This document shows, piece after piece, positions 11,325 to 24,446 of a stretch of DNA of 64,000 nucleotides (its first letter is position 1; each line of letters starts with the position of its first letter). The stretch lies in contig JAPFBL010000068.1 in NCBI GenBank assembly GCA_026182355.1, positions 1,364,001-1,428,000 of the forward strand, in the 5' to 3' direction. The notes below the pieces were generated by a model that worked only from the letters and a program-made list of their open reading frames with translations, had not been told where the DNA came from and ran no database searches. Source of the stretch: Hermatobates lingyangjiaoensis (taxonomy: Eukaryota; Arthropoda; Insecta; Hemiptera; Hermatobatidae). The position numbers and the translations under genes were made by a program.

Positions 11325-13325
11325 TACCCTTTCTGGAACTTTGAAAATCAGTGATTTAAATTTTAATTCTCCTTGCATTTACATATATCAGAAATACTTT
11401 ATTGAATATTATGTTATAAAGCGTAATTTTCTATAAGCAACAATTAATAATAGTTGACTAAATTTCAGAGCTACAGAGGATACCAGAGTCAACACTCTAA
11501 AGTATATTAATTTTTTTTTCTGAAAGTATGTTACATTTTTGTAATAAATTTATGTTACTCGTATTACAATTACTTTCGTATATAAATATGTATTATGTTC
11601 ACTCTCACTGGTTTTTTTATTTGGACACACTTTGCCTAATCTTTACAAGGTCTTCATTTCCTATCCTAATTAATGTTCTTTCTATTTATCCTCACTTATA
11701 ATCTTCTCGCAAAATTATCAATTTTAAACAGATTAGTACAACATTACTTAGAAAAACTTCTAACTATCTAATAAAAACTAAAATGAAATGTCTTTTTCCT
11801 TTTAATAGTAATTGTTTAAGGCAAAAAAAATATATTTCCTGGCCATAAATCTGCTCCTTTTATATAATGTTAAATAAAAACTAGTACTCACGTAAGGCGA
11901 TAGTATGAATCGCAGTATTCACCTTCTAAGTATTATTCAAAGGATAGAATAACTTTAAATCAATCATTTCAAAGTTTAATAGATTTTAGGATTCTGTTTA
12001 AATGACTGTATAGTAACTATACAGGATGTATACTGTGCAATGTATTTTATAAGGGAGTGAGGGCGTGTTAGTGTTCAGTTTTCGTCCAAGCAATGGACCT
12101 AAACATGTACTGGGGGTCCCCAGAGCTCTTAGGACTTGGTATTACCAGGAAGATGTACACACCCTAGTTGTAGACATTCTACTATACCATGCTAAAAATA
12201 ATTTTACATAATGAATATTAGGAAGTGAATAAACTATAAAATAGAAAATGAATAAGAAATTAAACAGTTGATGTTGCATCCAGAATGGAATTTACAATGA
12301 TGAGATAATGTTTTCGTCAATAGCTGTGAGGGTTTTTATAAATATACATCAAAATTATTTCGGATTGATCAATTCTCTAATAAACATTTACCAAGCATAA
12401 ATCCATCGACATATGTGAAGTTACTTATTGAGCACTCCTTGTGATTCAAAAATGGAGAATCAACGGATAATCCTTTTTAATAATTTATCAAATTGTAATA
12501 AACAGATAGGATGGAAATTCAGGGAGTTTGTCTTCTAGAGCAGAGTACAAAATTTAATCTTCTCCTTTGACATTCGTTTAGAGAAGCAAACCTCTTTCTT
12601 ATCAGGATATAAGTGAAAAAAATACGTTAGGTTTAAAAAAAAAACCTGCTGTAAAAAGGAGAAGGATATAAAAAAAAGAGACTTTGCTCCCTAAATGCTG
12701 GCAGTTTTAATGGGTAAGATGAAATATAGATTGTCTGAGTGCGCGAGGAAGCAGGGAAGTAAAAGTTGAATAATTGGAACGGGGGACGTGCATGCGTACA
12801 AGCTGAGATAACACTGATAACAGAGGCTCGCAGAGTCTACCCGTGCCTTTCCCAGATTACCAACTTTCTTCCCTCAAACCATAATCAAACAACGGCCACA
12901 TAGTTCCCCTCCCACTCACAAAGCCCCTGTCTCTCCTTTGCTTATTACAGTATTTAGAATCAACATTAATCTCATATTTGAATTGTACTTTAAGCAACCA
13001 ATTTACAAACTGTTTTAGAAAAAAAAAATATACCGACTATGCATAATAAATGGTTTTAGTGCGCAAAGATTAAAGATTCATGTTTTACATTACAATGATT
13101 AGAATAAAATGATATATCGAAAATACACAGTTAATATTACTATAATACAATATACCTTCCTGTACAATTATATACAAACTAAAATTAACTCCTGGCATAT
13201 TATGAAAACAGAATGACAGTCATTATGGGCATTCCAAATACAAAAGTGTTTTAAATCAGAAGAAAATAGCGTCAAACAACTGTAAAGTGATATCTACTGT
13301 CCTTAAGATTATTACAAATCCAAAA
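10873..13325. other. AT-rich stretch without recognisable genes
   Basis: No gene recognised. A (TA)n microsatellite lies at 11298-11321. The block at 12720-12930 is more complex and holds two GATAA words close together (GAGATAACACTGATAAC) and CGTGCATGCG. It could be regulatory, but that is only a composition argument. Confidence 0.4.
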
Positions 13326-13622
13326 GGGCCAGGGAAGCTCAGTCTCTTACGTGCTTTTAGTAGATCGGGGGTTCAATATCCACTCTGGCCCTCGATTCAT
13401 TCACGCGGGAGGTGAAAAAAATCTAAGCACGTCGTCCCTTGTGGTGTACGTAAAGCCGTCAGTCCCGAGTCTGCATGATATCAGACACACTTGCAGAACC
13501 CTACTCCAAATATACTTGAACTAACAAAAATGTAGGACTCCCGATGTAGATTATTCATTATGTAGTATCACAAAGGGATCATGTACGTCCTATCAGACTC
13601 TCACTGAAACCTAAGCTGACCT
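13326..13622 (+). mobile_element. tRNA-derived SINE, copy 2
   Basis: Starts GGGCCAGGGAAGCTCAG, with a B-box-like GGGGTTCAATATCC at about 13363-13376 and a body matching copy 1 (CTCTGGCCCTCGATTCATTC, CGTCGTCCCTTG, AGTCCCGAGTCTGCA). It ends CACTGAAACCTAAGC, a decayed version of the family's 3' end. Confidence 0.8.
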
Positions 13623-13648
13623 TATAATCCAATGTATTTGAATATTCA

Positions 13649-13795
13649 GAGGTCTTGACGTAGCCATCTTAAAACAGTATATTTAAAGACAAATGTATTG
13701 ATGTGTATTGGTGTGTTTTAAATTAAGAGATGAGTAAGTTATTGCTAAAGTAAGTCTGTTATTACCTAAAGTAACAGTGACGTCAAGGAATGAGA
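13649..13795. repeat. MITE-like repeat, copy 1
   Basis: Bounded by short inverted ends (TCTTGACGTA at about 13656 and TGACGTCAAGG at about 13785). It shares GTATTGGTGTGT, TCTGTTATTACCTAAAGTAA and CAGTGACGTCAAG with the copy at 15.30-15.43 kb. At about 130-150 bp, non-coding and with short terminal inverted repeats, it looks like a small non-autonomous DNA element. Confidence 0.65.
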
Positions 13796-13984
13796 CGTAA
13801 GGTATATGTAATAAAGCTAACTCGTAAAAGTTATACATAAGAAAATAATTACTGCAAGAAACCTTGATCTGGTTTAGTCATGAACAAATTGCGAAAGAAA
13901 GAGCCATCAATGAATCTGTTATCGGAGTAACGTAATATATTATTTCGTGTTATAGTTTTATAACTTATAATTTTTTTTGAAAAT

Positions 13985-14175
13985 AATTTACTTCTATGGA
14001 CTGGTTTATGGGTTTGAAAAGGAATTGAGTGGCCGCCTGGCGCTGTATGTGGAGCACTCAAGTCGGCAGGCCTTTCCACCTCTAGTGGCTTCACCAGTGA
14101 TCACGCTTATCCTGCCGTACTCTCCCAATTCTTGATTTATCACGCAATTCACTACCGTCTGATTCACAAGCTAAA
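13985..14175. other. GC-richer block of unknown role
   Basis: Clearly richer in G+C than its flanks (GGCCGCCTGGCGCTG at about 14030). The minus-strand 81-codon frame overlapping it has no recognisable motif. It may be a conserved non-coding element or a decayed exon. Confidence 0.3.
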
Positions 14176-14925
14176 TATAAATTGGAATTCCTCATCTTCA
14201 CACTAGCTTCGTACTTTAATTATCTCGTCCAATTCTCCTTTATTCAATTCAGAGATCATAATTTTTTTTTCAAGCAAGAAAGGAGGTTCCTAATTAACGT
14301 TTAACAGATATCTGAAAAAAAATTTATTTGTCCAAAATGGTACTTCATGCTTTTGATCAAAGCATCATAGTTTCAAGGTTGTTTAAAACATGGTGTCACT
14401 AATATTTCAAATTTCATATTTCGTAATAACAATTCGTTTGGTATGTTATAAACAACCCTTCAATAACAACTGAAAATCATTCTGAAATACAAAGGAGACA
14501 TTTATTTTGACTAGTTTTTATAAAGAGCATTAAATCAAAGAAAAAGGTAGTAAAATTCAAGGGTTTCTATTAAGATGTAAAAAAAATACACTGTCACTTC
14601 GAACTAAATTTAATTATATTTTTGATTCAAATTAAATATTCCTTATACAGTCGAGATTTTTTAAATAAGACATTTATTGCGTCTGTTTTTGTATTTATTT
14701 TTTCTATAACCGCAAGCATGTTGTGTTTTTGGTACATGTGGAATAATTGGTTAAGCAAATAAATTAAAATTTTGATCATACTGAGTATCTAAACTATTTT
14801 TTAATTTAGTTTTATTAAATATTAAATCAAACCATCTCACAATATCAATATCAAACAAACAAATCTTACTTTATCATCTATAGTGTTCAGAAAAAAAAAT
14901 GATGCTGCTTTATTTTAGATTATTC
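14176..14925. other. AT-rich stretch without recognisable genes
   Basis: Nothing recognised. Composed of A/T-rich runs without internal repeats. Confidence 0.5.
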
Positions 14926-14937
14926 AAGATCTATAAA

Positions 14938-15254
14938 GGTTAGGTTAGGTTAGGTTGCAGTGGCAGTTCCACAAGGGAACACACATAGGCTGAGCATAAG
15001 CCCTTCGTGATGCCACACAATGAAGATTGATTCTACAGTGAGAGTCCTAAATTTTGCCTAACTCAAGTGTATTTAGAGTATGGGTCTTTAACGAGTACCT
15101 GAGATCGTACAGGCTCGGGACCGACGGTTTAACTCCGAGGGATGACTACGTTGTCAGATTTATTCTGAATGAATGGAGGGCCAGGTGTGGATCGAACCCC
15201 GGTCCTATCACTTCAGAGGCGAGTACGATAACCACTTAGCTAACCTGGTCCCCT
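14938..15254 (-). mobile_element. tRNA-derived SINE with intact target-site duplication
   Basis: Minus-strand copy of the SINE. It is flanked on both sides by the identical 12-mer AAGATCTATAAA (14926-14937 and 15255-15266), a target-site duplication expected from LINE-driven insertion, so this copy is comparatively young. The tRNA-like head lies at the right end (reverse of GAGGCGAGTACGATAACCAC and AACCTGGTCC), with a B-box equivalent at about 15193-15205 (GATCGAACCCCGG). Its 3' tail, at the left end, is three units of GGTTA on the plus strand, i.e. the TTAGG repeat of arthropod telomeres. Confidence 0.9.
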
Positions 15255-15303
15255 AAGATCTATAAAACGCTACTAATTTCAATTCAACTATAGTGATATT
15301 GAA

Positions 15304-15432
15304 TATAGAGAGCTCTTGACGTAGACTTCTTAAAACGAATAAAACAATATTTTTAACGACATATGTACTGCAATGCATTGGTGTGTAAAGTCTGCTATTA
15401 CCTAAGGTAACAGTGACGTCAAGAAACTAAAT
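15304..15432. repeat. MITE-like repeat, copy 2
   Basis: Second copy of the 13.65-kb repeat, with the same inverted ends (CTCTTGACGTAG and GTGACGTCAAG) and the internal block CTATTACCTAAGGTAACAG. As with copy 1, it lies a few tens of bases after a SINE. Confidence 0.65.
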
Positions 15433-16671
15433 ACACTAATAGATATTAAATTCCTATTAGAGACCGAAGTTAAGAAGAATTGTTCATGATAAGCACTTGG
15501 ATAGTTGACACAAGTGTGGATCCCATCCCAATAAAGTGACCAAACATGGTTTGAAAGTATGTTGGTCAAAAACTTGCCTCAGTATCACCAACTGGTCAAC
15601 CTGTAAGGTGTTGAGCTTCTTTCTGAGTGAAGATTCAAAACAAAATCAAACCATTTATTAAACTCTCACACATACATTACACATACACATATACATACAT
15701 ATACAAATTTCACATATAATCCACATATACCTTATTTTGTTAACGTTCCTTAAACCTATAGAGTACACAACAATTTAAGCAAGACTAATGATACTAAAGT
15801 GGCAAAGAGAGGAAAAGATATTTTTGTTTTCAATAATATAAGCATTTTTGCGGCTCAATCACAACAGATAACTAAATAATCTAGATTATTTATGTTTCAG
15901 CTAGCTTTTATTAAACTAACTTAATTGCTTTCTGTTTTAAATATAGTGAATAACTATTATAAAAGAAAATATTTAAAAAATAACAAATAAATCTGTGATT
16001 AGAGAGGAACTAAACACTCAATGTTTGTACAACGAGATTAAGTCATTTTAGCAATGGGAAGCTTTTACCAAATAGACAAACTGTGTGTACCAACCGTGAA
16101 TGAGTATTTAGTCCACCGCGAAACATTGATTACAAATCGATTAAAGCTGTCTGTTTCGTATAGAAAATCCCGATATATATCTGGCTTGGACTCATCAAGT
16201 CTATTTACAACTATATTGAATTCTATATTTTTTGAATCTTTTGTTTTTTCAAAACTAATTTGTAATTAATTAAGATCAAGGTTGTACAAACACATTTCTA
16301 GTATTTAAATCTTATCCTATGCAGTTTACTGAGTTTCAAGTACTCAGACACTAGTCACTAGGTGACTTCTGGAGCTAAAGAGAGGCACGACTAGGGATAT
16401 ATATCTAAGCAAAACATGCTGGAATTGTATAACCCGATGCATCCTAAAATCTTCAAGGTTTGCGTATTGAAGAATTCTGGTGCTACGATTCACTTCAAGA
16501 TGCAAAACATACGAGTATTAGCACTTAACGTTTGTACCATTTATTATTGCCATTAAATATATTTGATTGAGCTCACTCTACTATATTAGCAAGTAGATTA
16601 TATACATTTATTATTACCAATAAATATAGCACATGGAGCTTCCATAAGGCTTTCATAAAGGTAACACATAG
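15433..16671. other. AT-rich stretch without recognisable genes
   Basis: No gene recognised. The short frame at 16054-16269 has no motif I know. Confidence 0.5.
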
Positions 16672-16953
16672 TAGCTCTTGACAATGACTATAACAGGGCA
16701 TTAGGTTCAATTTTGCTGTCAGCAATGGATTGTAACAGAAACTTAGGTTGTTTTGCTGTCGACAATGGACTATAACAGAGAATTAAGCTCAGATTTCCAG
16801 TCGGTAATGGACTAACGCAGAATCAAGTTGACTTAAGCTCTTGATAATAGATTATGACGTAGAATAGAGTTCTGTTTGTTCTTGATAACGGACTATGACA
16901 TACAATAGGCTTTGATCTTCATAATAGACAATAGTACAAAATAACATCAACTC
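16672..16953. repeat. Degenerate minisatellite, about 42-bp unit, about 7 copies
   Basis: Successive units carry variants of TTGACAATGGACTATAACAG followed by an AATTAAGCTC/AATAGAGTTC-like half. Starts fall near 16672, 16718, 16757, 16800, 16836, 16879 and 16915. Divergence between units is high, so the array is old. Confidence 0.75.
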
Positions 16954-19323
16954 TCTCTTGATGCTACACGAAAATGTAGTATTTAGTTTGAATAATAGGG
17001 ATAAATGCATTTTGTCAATATTTTCCAAATGTTCTTTTCTAAAAGATGGTAAAAATGTTGTGTTAAAATGGCTCTTCGTTGATAAAGGATTATATAGCAA
17101 TAGTGCTCACAGAACAAGCGCCACAGTCACTGATTGCAGACTGCACTTAAACATCACCTCTCACTATTGAATGATTTAGTTCAGCCGGAATGCCATTACC
17201 ATGTCGAATTTGTTCTTCATAAAATCTCCATACTATGATTAAGTGCACTAAGTGACCGGATGGATATGAAAGGGATTGCATTTCGCCAAGGTAATTGTTA
17301 AAAGATGAGAGAATCATTGACGGCGTTAAGTGCTTCGCAAAGGCTGGTACGTAAAGCTGCTGCCTTATGAGACTCCCTCAACACTTTGCCTTCGTGCCTC
17401 TTTACATTTATTCAATTCCACTAAATGATTTTATCACTTAATGTAGGTTTCTCTATTTGATAGCTAACCAGTCCTACTGCTGTCTGATGAGTTTTTAAGG
17501 ATGTCTCCGGACATCACTTCGCTCTTCATGTTCAACTAATTTTCCACAATCTTAAATGTACTCAACCCTAGAACCCCCGATAACTATTCTAGATAGAATG
17601 CTAATGAACTCCAGGAGAATCAGATAAAAAAAATTAACAAGTATTCAAGAAAATTTCATTATCTCACACAACACAACATTATAAAATGAGTTCAAGAAAC
17701 CAACAACAAAACCTATTTTTAACTTAGTTTTACATTACTTAAAATGTAGCAGTTTAACAACAATTTATTAATATAAAAATAAAATAAAGTAATATAACAA
17801 CAATAAATTAATAATATTTATTATTTTCCTTCCTAGCATAGACCCATAAAAATAGTTTAAAATAATTAAATAAAAACTAAAATTTGGAGTTTTAATTAGA
17901 ACCTGCTTTAATTTGAAAATTTGATTTCAACCTGGAAAACAGTAACAGTAGCTAATAAGTAAGATTAGTAAGCCTATTAAATATAATTTGACTCAAACCA
18001 TTTAATGGAGTCAACGTGACAGGGGATAATCTGATGTGTTACCACTAAATACTTTGGTGATGTGAATAAGAAGTAAATATTTGTGTTTCCTGTGAATCAG
18101 CCATGTCACTGTAATTTCATCAGTTCTTCTAGCAGACAAACTAAAAAAAAATTTTTTTTTTTACACTACGGAGACACTGTAGTCATCACAGCCGCCAAAG
18201 CTTATTTGGTAATTTGGCGATGGTAAATCAGAGGAACGGAGAAGTACACATGTTTCTTAAAGTAAAATATTTCTATGACTACAAAACAAAATTATCATAT
18301 GAATATAATGTTAATTTATTATGAGGACTATGAACCATTATTAAATAAGAATTAATTTGAAAATTTCGTGGGAAAGTGTATGGTGTGCTGAAAAGACTGC
18401 AAAGCTGGCTGAAATATATTTCTAATTATATTAGAATTTTGTCCAAGTTACTGAACCATTTTAAGTTTAAATAGTAGAACAAATAAATCTGTTCAAATTA
18501 TTCATATTACAGTCCCGTAAATCCTATAAAAATATAGGTGTTAAACTTAACCAACTTTGAAGGAACCATTCAGTAAAAATGAAAAAAAAAGTTGGTTGAT
18601 TAGTTTTTGGATTTTTTTTCATTTTTTAGAAAAGTATTTACAAAATTTTTTTTTAGGAAACTAAGTTGTAAATTTTTATTTGAAGAATATAATCAGGCCA
18701 GACCATGAATGAATTGAAATCGAAAAGGTTTTTAGGAAATGCAGCAATGAAGAGTCCCTGCTTTTGAATGTGATTATAAGCCTATGTGAAGGCTTGGGAA
18801 TGGGTGAGTGCGGAAGCATTCCCACAGTGGCGTCTATTTGAGCCATTAATTTGAGAGAAGAAAAATAAAAGAACCAACTGTGTGGAGAAATATAATGCAT
18901 GTTTGAGTCGATAGTTATCAGTGGTATGTGGAGAAGGAAGCGCTAATGAAACGTCAGCTTGACCTTGGACGTGTGGGACTCTGGTGACCACGTGTGAACC
19001 AACGTCAACAGAACTTGAGGTTCAAAAACCTGCCGCCTACAAAGGGCTTCTCCCACCAGCCCATGCACCGGGAGGCTCTCTGTACCGGTCTCCGCAGGAC
19101 TTCCAATGAACTACCACACACTCTGGGAACACAACGCATGTCTCAGGTCACATGCATTCATGAAACTCTTAACATAGGCAATGCTGTAAGAAATATACTT
19201 AAGTATTTAAATATATATGTATATTTGAAATTATATATTACTATATTAAAGAAAATTAAATACCTAACTAGACTACTAACTTAATAACGAAAAGAAAAAA
19301 ATCATAAACAAAGATATACAAAA
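16954..19323. other. Mostly unique DNA with two GC-richer blocks
   Basis: No gene recognised. Blocks at about 17160-17460 and 18945-19185 have higher complexity. The second holds a palindromic E-box (ACCACGTGTGAACC) and CACCGGGAGGCTCTCTGTAC. The overlapping short frames on both strands have no known motif. Confidence 0.35.
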
Positions 19324-19346
19324 ATTATATATATATATATATATAT
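19324..19346. repeat. (TA)n microsatellite
   Basis: Short TA run at the left edge of the family D fold-back. Confidence 0.9.
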
Positions 19347-19700
<354 letters not shown>

Positions 19701-19890
19701 GGACAACACTGTTGGTCTCCAACCGTCGCTTCACAAGTGCGTTTAGTGTCCCTATCTCATCTCTCCTGATGACGGCTCAACCGAAAATTAGAGACAGTAA
19801 GTGTGTTTGTTCCTTAGTTCTGTGTTTGTGATTCATCGTGAAATGTTTGTTGTCCTTTTGGATCGTTTTCCTGTTTACAATATATATATT
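19701..19890 (+). repeat. Family G tail with hammerhead-like core
   Basis: The core at 19766-19786 is CTGATGA, an extra C, GG, loop CTCAA, CC, then GAAA. It is followed by the family G words AATTAGAGACAGTAAGTGTG and TGTCCTTTTGGATCGTTTTC. The helix is short here. The related copy at 31.80 kb has GGTT/AACC at the same place. A (TA)n run follows. Confidence 0.7.
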
Positions 19891-21144
19891 CGTCGGATAT
19901 GAGAGTTTCTTTTGAACCTAGAAAATTTACTGAATTCCCAGTAGTTCTCCTTTGACTTCAGAAATGAAGTCTTCAAATTTTGTTTTCCACACTACGCTGC
20001 TTCAAAATTCAACTAATTACATTCCTGAATTATACATACCCATCCACATAATTCATTTCACTCCATTGTTTCAAACTCTCTTCGGTATGGATATAAAATA
20101 AAGTGACATCTATTTGCCAAACTTTTACATTAATTGAATCTCTCATCAAAAGCTTGTTTTATTCATTCAAAACATTTATTTTTTTTTGTTTTGAAAATGT
20201 ATTTGTAATTGAGGAAAATATTTCATTGTTTAATTTTCAAATCTTTATTAAAGCTACCATGTTTCATTACAAATAGTTTAATATTTTCAAACATTAAATA
20301 AATAATATAAAAAATAATGTAAATAAGTTAAAATAATATTAAAATATTATAAATAATAATATTTTAAATAATGAATTAAACAATATAAACTATTGTTAAA
20401 ACAATTATTCCATGCCCTTGAAGATTTTTATTGAGTTCATTAAAATGCTGAGTAATGTATAAAAACATTAAAGAATTTAACCAATGTATATTGAATAATT
20501 CATGGAAACTATTGTCTTTTTCAATTAAAAGGAGCTTAACTTGTTCTAATAACGTTACAAAGCGGTGAAGGACTTGGCTGAAGCTGAGCCATTGTTCGTT
20601 CTTGCACGTCAAAATCTCTGAATATTGCCGTTCAGTTTTTCCCTTTTAGTGTGCAGATTACCGCTTAATAAGATCTCTTGCGTTTATAAAGTTGATTATT
20701 TTTGTTTCAACTGACATTAACTGGGAAATATTTTTAAACGATGCATTTCACGTAAAACTTGCTGGTGTATTATAAAACGAAATTCAATCAGTGACTCTGA
20801 TATGTTTTGCTTAAGATACTGAATAAATTCAATGTTTTCCCTACCATGCCAAGAGCACCGTTTTTGTTACAAAAACTATTTTCTGAAAGTCAATATCCAT
20901 TTCTTTAAATGTAATGTTAAATTCATTTAAAATATCAAGATCCGTATTCTTGCCTTTCAGCTTAACTATTTTTATTAACTCTTCTTTTATATATTTCCAG
21001 AATTATGCCGAGCAAAAACTGCTAATTGTGTATATCAAAACTTCGATATAATGCAATTAAATATATTTCTGTATAGTCAGTCGTTGTGTATTTGTGAAAA
21101 AATATTTATTTCTAATTCTATTACTCTTTGTTTACAACGTAAAT
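19891..21144. other. AT-rich stretch without recognisable genes
   Basis: Nothing recognised. Confidence 0.5.
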
Positions 21145-21182
21145 AAGGACGTTTGTTGTCCTTTTGGATCGTTTTCCTGTTT

Positions 21183-21213
<31 letters not shown>
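21145..21213 (+). repeat. Family G end fragment plus (TA)n
   Basis: Repeats GTTTGTTGTCCTTTTGGATC and the following CCTGTTTACAAT exactly as at 19846-19888, again running into a TA tract (21186-21213). A single transposon end is thus duplicated 1.3 kb apart. Confidence 0.75.
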
Positions 21214-21217
<4 letters not shown>

Positions 21218-21430
21218 AAACGGTCGATATATTATTGAATCTGATATATATATAATTAAATTCATATATAGTTGAACACGAGTAGATATTTCAACACTTA
21301 CTTGCGATTACCTTTTCTTTCTATTCCAAGAAAAATGTATTGTTTTCATGTTGCAAATGAGTGGACAGAAGATCATCGACCAAAAAAATTCATTCGTGAG
21401 CAATGAGACTTGCATATGAAAAGCTTACTA

Positions 21431-21433
<3 letters not shown>

Positions 21434-21478
<45 letters not shown>
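21434..21478. repeat. (TA)n microsatellite
   Basis: Pure TA run. Confidence 0.95.
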
Positions 21479-21479
<1 letters not shown>

Positions 21480-21567
21480 TAATACGAGTATAGTGCTAAT
21501 TGTATTAGTTCAACAAAGTAAAAACAAGGTAACACATACAGATCCAAATAAAAGAATGAAAACCGAT

Positions 21568-21690
21568 AAAATCCATTTGATGTTTCATCATCAGGAGAAG
21601 AAGAGTCTTTCGTAAGAACTAAAATACAAAGTTACTAAATGCCACTCTTGTAGTCACTTCTCCTGATGATGATGGATGGTAAAATGTCAG
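21568..21690. repeat. Small fold-back with CTGATGATG arms
   Basis: The left arm (TTTGATGTTTCATCATCAGG) pairs with CCTGATGATGATGGATG at 21662 onward. Each arm carries CTGATGA reading outward-in, but the helix II hairpin is deleted on the left (CTGATGA, T, then GAAACATC). It resembles the end of a PLE-type repeat. Confidence 0.55.
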
Positions 21691-21699
21691 AATGACAAT

Positions 21700-22690
21700 C
21701 TTAGTTGCTTTCGTTATTTCACAACAGTGAATCACAACACTATTTATACAGATGTGTAATATAAAACAATGTATAAACTATTGTAAATAATTCTGAAATA
21801 GAACTAAATTTTTCTACTAAGTTACCGTACTTGTCAAAAGCAATACAGAATTTGAGAGTTGATAGATATGATGAGCGGAAAGGAGAAGAAGAATGAAAGA
21901 GGGGACGACAGTGCTTGTTGAATTAATCACTTGGTGCAAGACGTAAATGCCATATTCATCTACAATGTGACCTACATGGCTCAATATGAATGTCTGCACA
22001 CATCTCATTAAGCATGCAGTAGAATGTCCAATGGACCAACTAGGACTATTATATGATTTCATCAATAAAAAGAAATGAGACAAGTCAAATGAAATATGAC
22101 GTATTTATTTGAGAGGTGAGGGAAGGTCTAAAGAATGTTGGATGTGCCAACTATTGCCTGTGTCAAGGCCTGGTCACGCCGGCTCTGCGAATTAACCAAT
22201 CACAATTGGCCATAACGATTCGCACCGTTCATCACCGCTGCTTTTCACCTTACTTAATCAAGAGAAACAGTAGACAATTCGCCATCGGAGGGACCGGATG
22301 CTTTTGGTAACAAGTCAGTCGTGTACCACCTGCTTCTGTTAAAGATGAACTCTCCCCCATTTGTTTAATCTCCTCCGTAGGTTTGTTAGCTTTTCTGACT
22401 TCCCTAATGTCAGCCCTCCAGGCCTGGTGGGAACCGTTTGTTGTTGCTTTTCAATCCTAACACACTTTGCCTCTGAGACAATCAATTGTTTGTTTAACAG
22501 CTTCTCTCATTTCACAGACCTGATAATATCAAAGTAGTTAAATCTTCTCCTTAAAGCCCTATATATCTCTCAACCGCAGACAATAACTACGTTCCAACCT
22601 GTTCCATTTCACATTTAACACAAGCGGTTTATTGTAACATAAAAAACAAACCAGTTTTTACGGGGTTGTAAAAATATAAATGTTATTTTT
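21700..22690. other. Unique, GC-richer region
   Basis: No gene recognised. 22130-22480 is clearly richer in G+C and includes the palindrome CCAATCACAATTGG (two opposed CCAAT boxes). The open frames on either strand (62-88 codons) show no domain. It could be a regulatory element. Confidence 0.35.
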
Positions 22691-22694
22691 AAAC

Positions 22695-23165
22695 AGAATT
22701 CCTAGTTCTCCAAGTTTTTTTAGGATACCTATACTCCTGACTATGACTATAATCCACTCTTAACCATGACTCTAAATCTTCTAAGATGTAACTTCCATCT
22801 ATGCTTATTAATGTTCTAGGATGACAGTTCTGGCTATATCCTGTAATTTACTATATAATTTTTAATGAGAGTACCTAGTTTCCCAAGTTTCCTATAACGC
22901 TATTCCTGACTATGACTATAAATATAAGAGGTACTTAACTGCAACTCTTAAATATTCTTGTATGGTAACTTCCGATTATAGCTACAACTTATCTTGGAAG
23001 GCTAGAGAACTTAGAATCCTAACTATGAATCTAAGAACTTTAGAATACTACTCCTAACCATGCCTGCAAGTCTTCTAGATTGCTGACTTTTCACTGTAGC
23101 TATATATGTCTATAGCCGAACTCTAAGTCTACTAGATGTTGCAATATATCTAAGTAATTCATGAA
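22695..23165. repeat. Degenerate tandem repeats
   Basis: CCTGACTATGACTATAA occurs at about 22736 and 22905, each preceded by a CCTAGTTYYCCAAGTTT block, giving a period near 175 bp. Shorter sub-repeats of the type TCTAAGTCTTCTAGAATG recur at about 22770, 23025, 23072 and 23129. Old and heavily diverged. Confidence 0.6.
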
Positions 23166-24440
23166 TTTTCGTTAACTCTTTATGTCTTATGGTACGTAAC
23201 TTATTATTAAGTAACACGATTCACTTAAATGATAATTCAAATGATATTTCATAAGCAATGGAGTTGCTTATAACTGGGAAAGTAAAGTATAAAGCAGTTT
23301 ATTAATTTGTATGGGTGGGTGTTTGTGAACCAATATAGAATCAGATGGAGCAGAATGGTAAAATGCAGGCTGTTAGAACATGGGGAGAAAGTCCTGAGCA
23401 CTGCAGCCCTTTGATTCCAAGCCAATACGGCGTCAAATTAACAATTAGCAACCAAATCTAATGTTGTGCCCTTTTTTTCTTACCAACTATATCTAACGCA
23501 GTGAAGAATGGGTCAAGAGAACCCAAGTTTCATGCTGTGTCAGATTGGCACTTAGCAACCAATCCCACGAGCATTAGCCATGAGGATGGTAATTCAATGT
23601 ATTGGGATCAGAATTGATCCCAAATACTCTAGTCCAATACATGGCAGATTGTTCCCATGCTGACCCAAGCTGAATCAAAGACCTGCGACTTCAGATCTGA
23701 CTATGGAGCTATAATTCTGTTCTAATCCAAACTACTTTCAATGCTATAATAATAGTAATAGACTCACTAGCCCGTTTACTATGCTGCATGGTGTATCATG
23801 GATGCTGCTCATCTGCTTAACTTTAGAGAGTTCTCTGATCTTCACGACGAAGAAGTCTATTGAAAATAACCGTCTAGCAGATATTGTTTTTGTCTACTCT
23901 GAATAAAATGCGGCTACTTATCGCTAGCAGTATATGATAAGAAACGATCAATTGCATAGTGATTTATTACTATGCGTCATTTTACGTCATTGATGTCAGC
24001 AATATTAGGAACATAAAATACTAAATTATTAGAATCAATCTTCCGATAAAACTAATTCCTTGTAGGTGTCTTAGAATTATCGATTCTTAGTTTTCGTATG
24101 ATTAATTAGACCTTTTACATCCAATAAATCATATTGTCTCCGAAGAAATGATTAACAAAACTATTAGATTGAAATGGTTTCCATTAATCACTTAAATTAT
24201 CAGTGTATCGAAAAAAAAATTATTTCAAAAGTAACATTGACGCTCTTATTATTGTATTAATTACGATAATGATTACATTTGTAGTTATAGATATACTCTA
24301 TCAATGTGACTAGAAGAGGTCATTAACGAGTGCTTGAAGGCAAGTATGTTTACTTCACACTGGAATCCATAAGTTTTTTTTCTTAACAAAATATCAATTC
24401 AAAATAGTTTAATTACATTTCATTTCATCAACTTAAAGTA
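23166..24440. other. AT-rich stretch without recognisable genes
   Basis: No gene. TTAGCAACCAA recurs at about 23444 and 23555, and a small inverted repeat around TTGGGATCAGAATTGATCCCAA lies near 23600, neither assignable to a family. Confidence 0.4.
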
Positions 24441-24446
24441 AAATAA

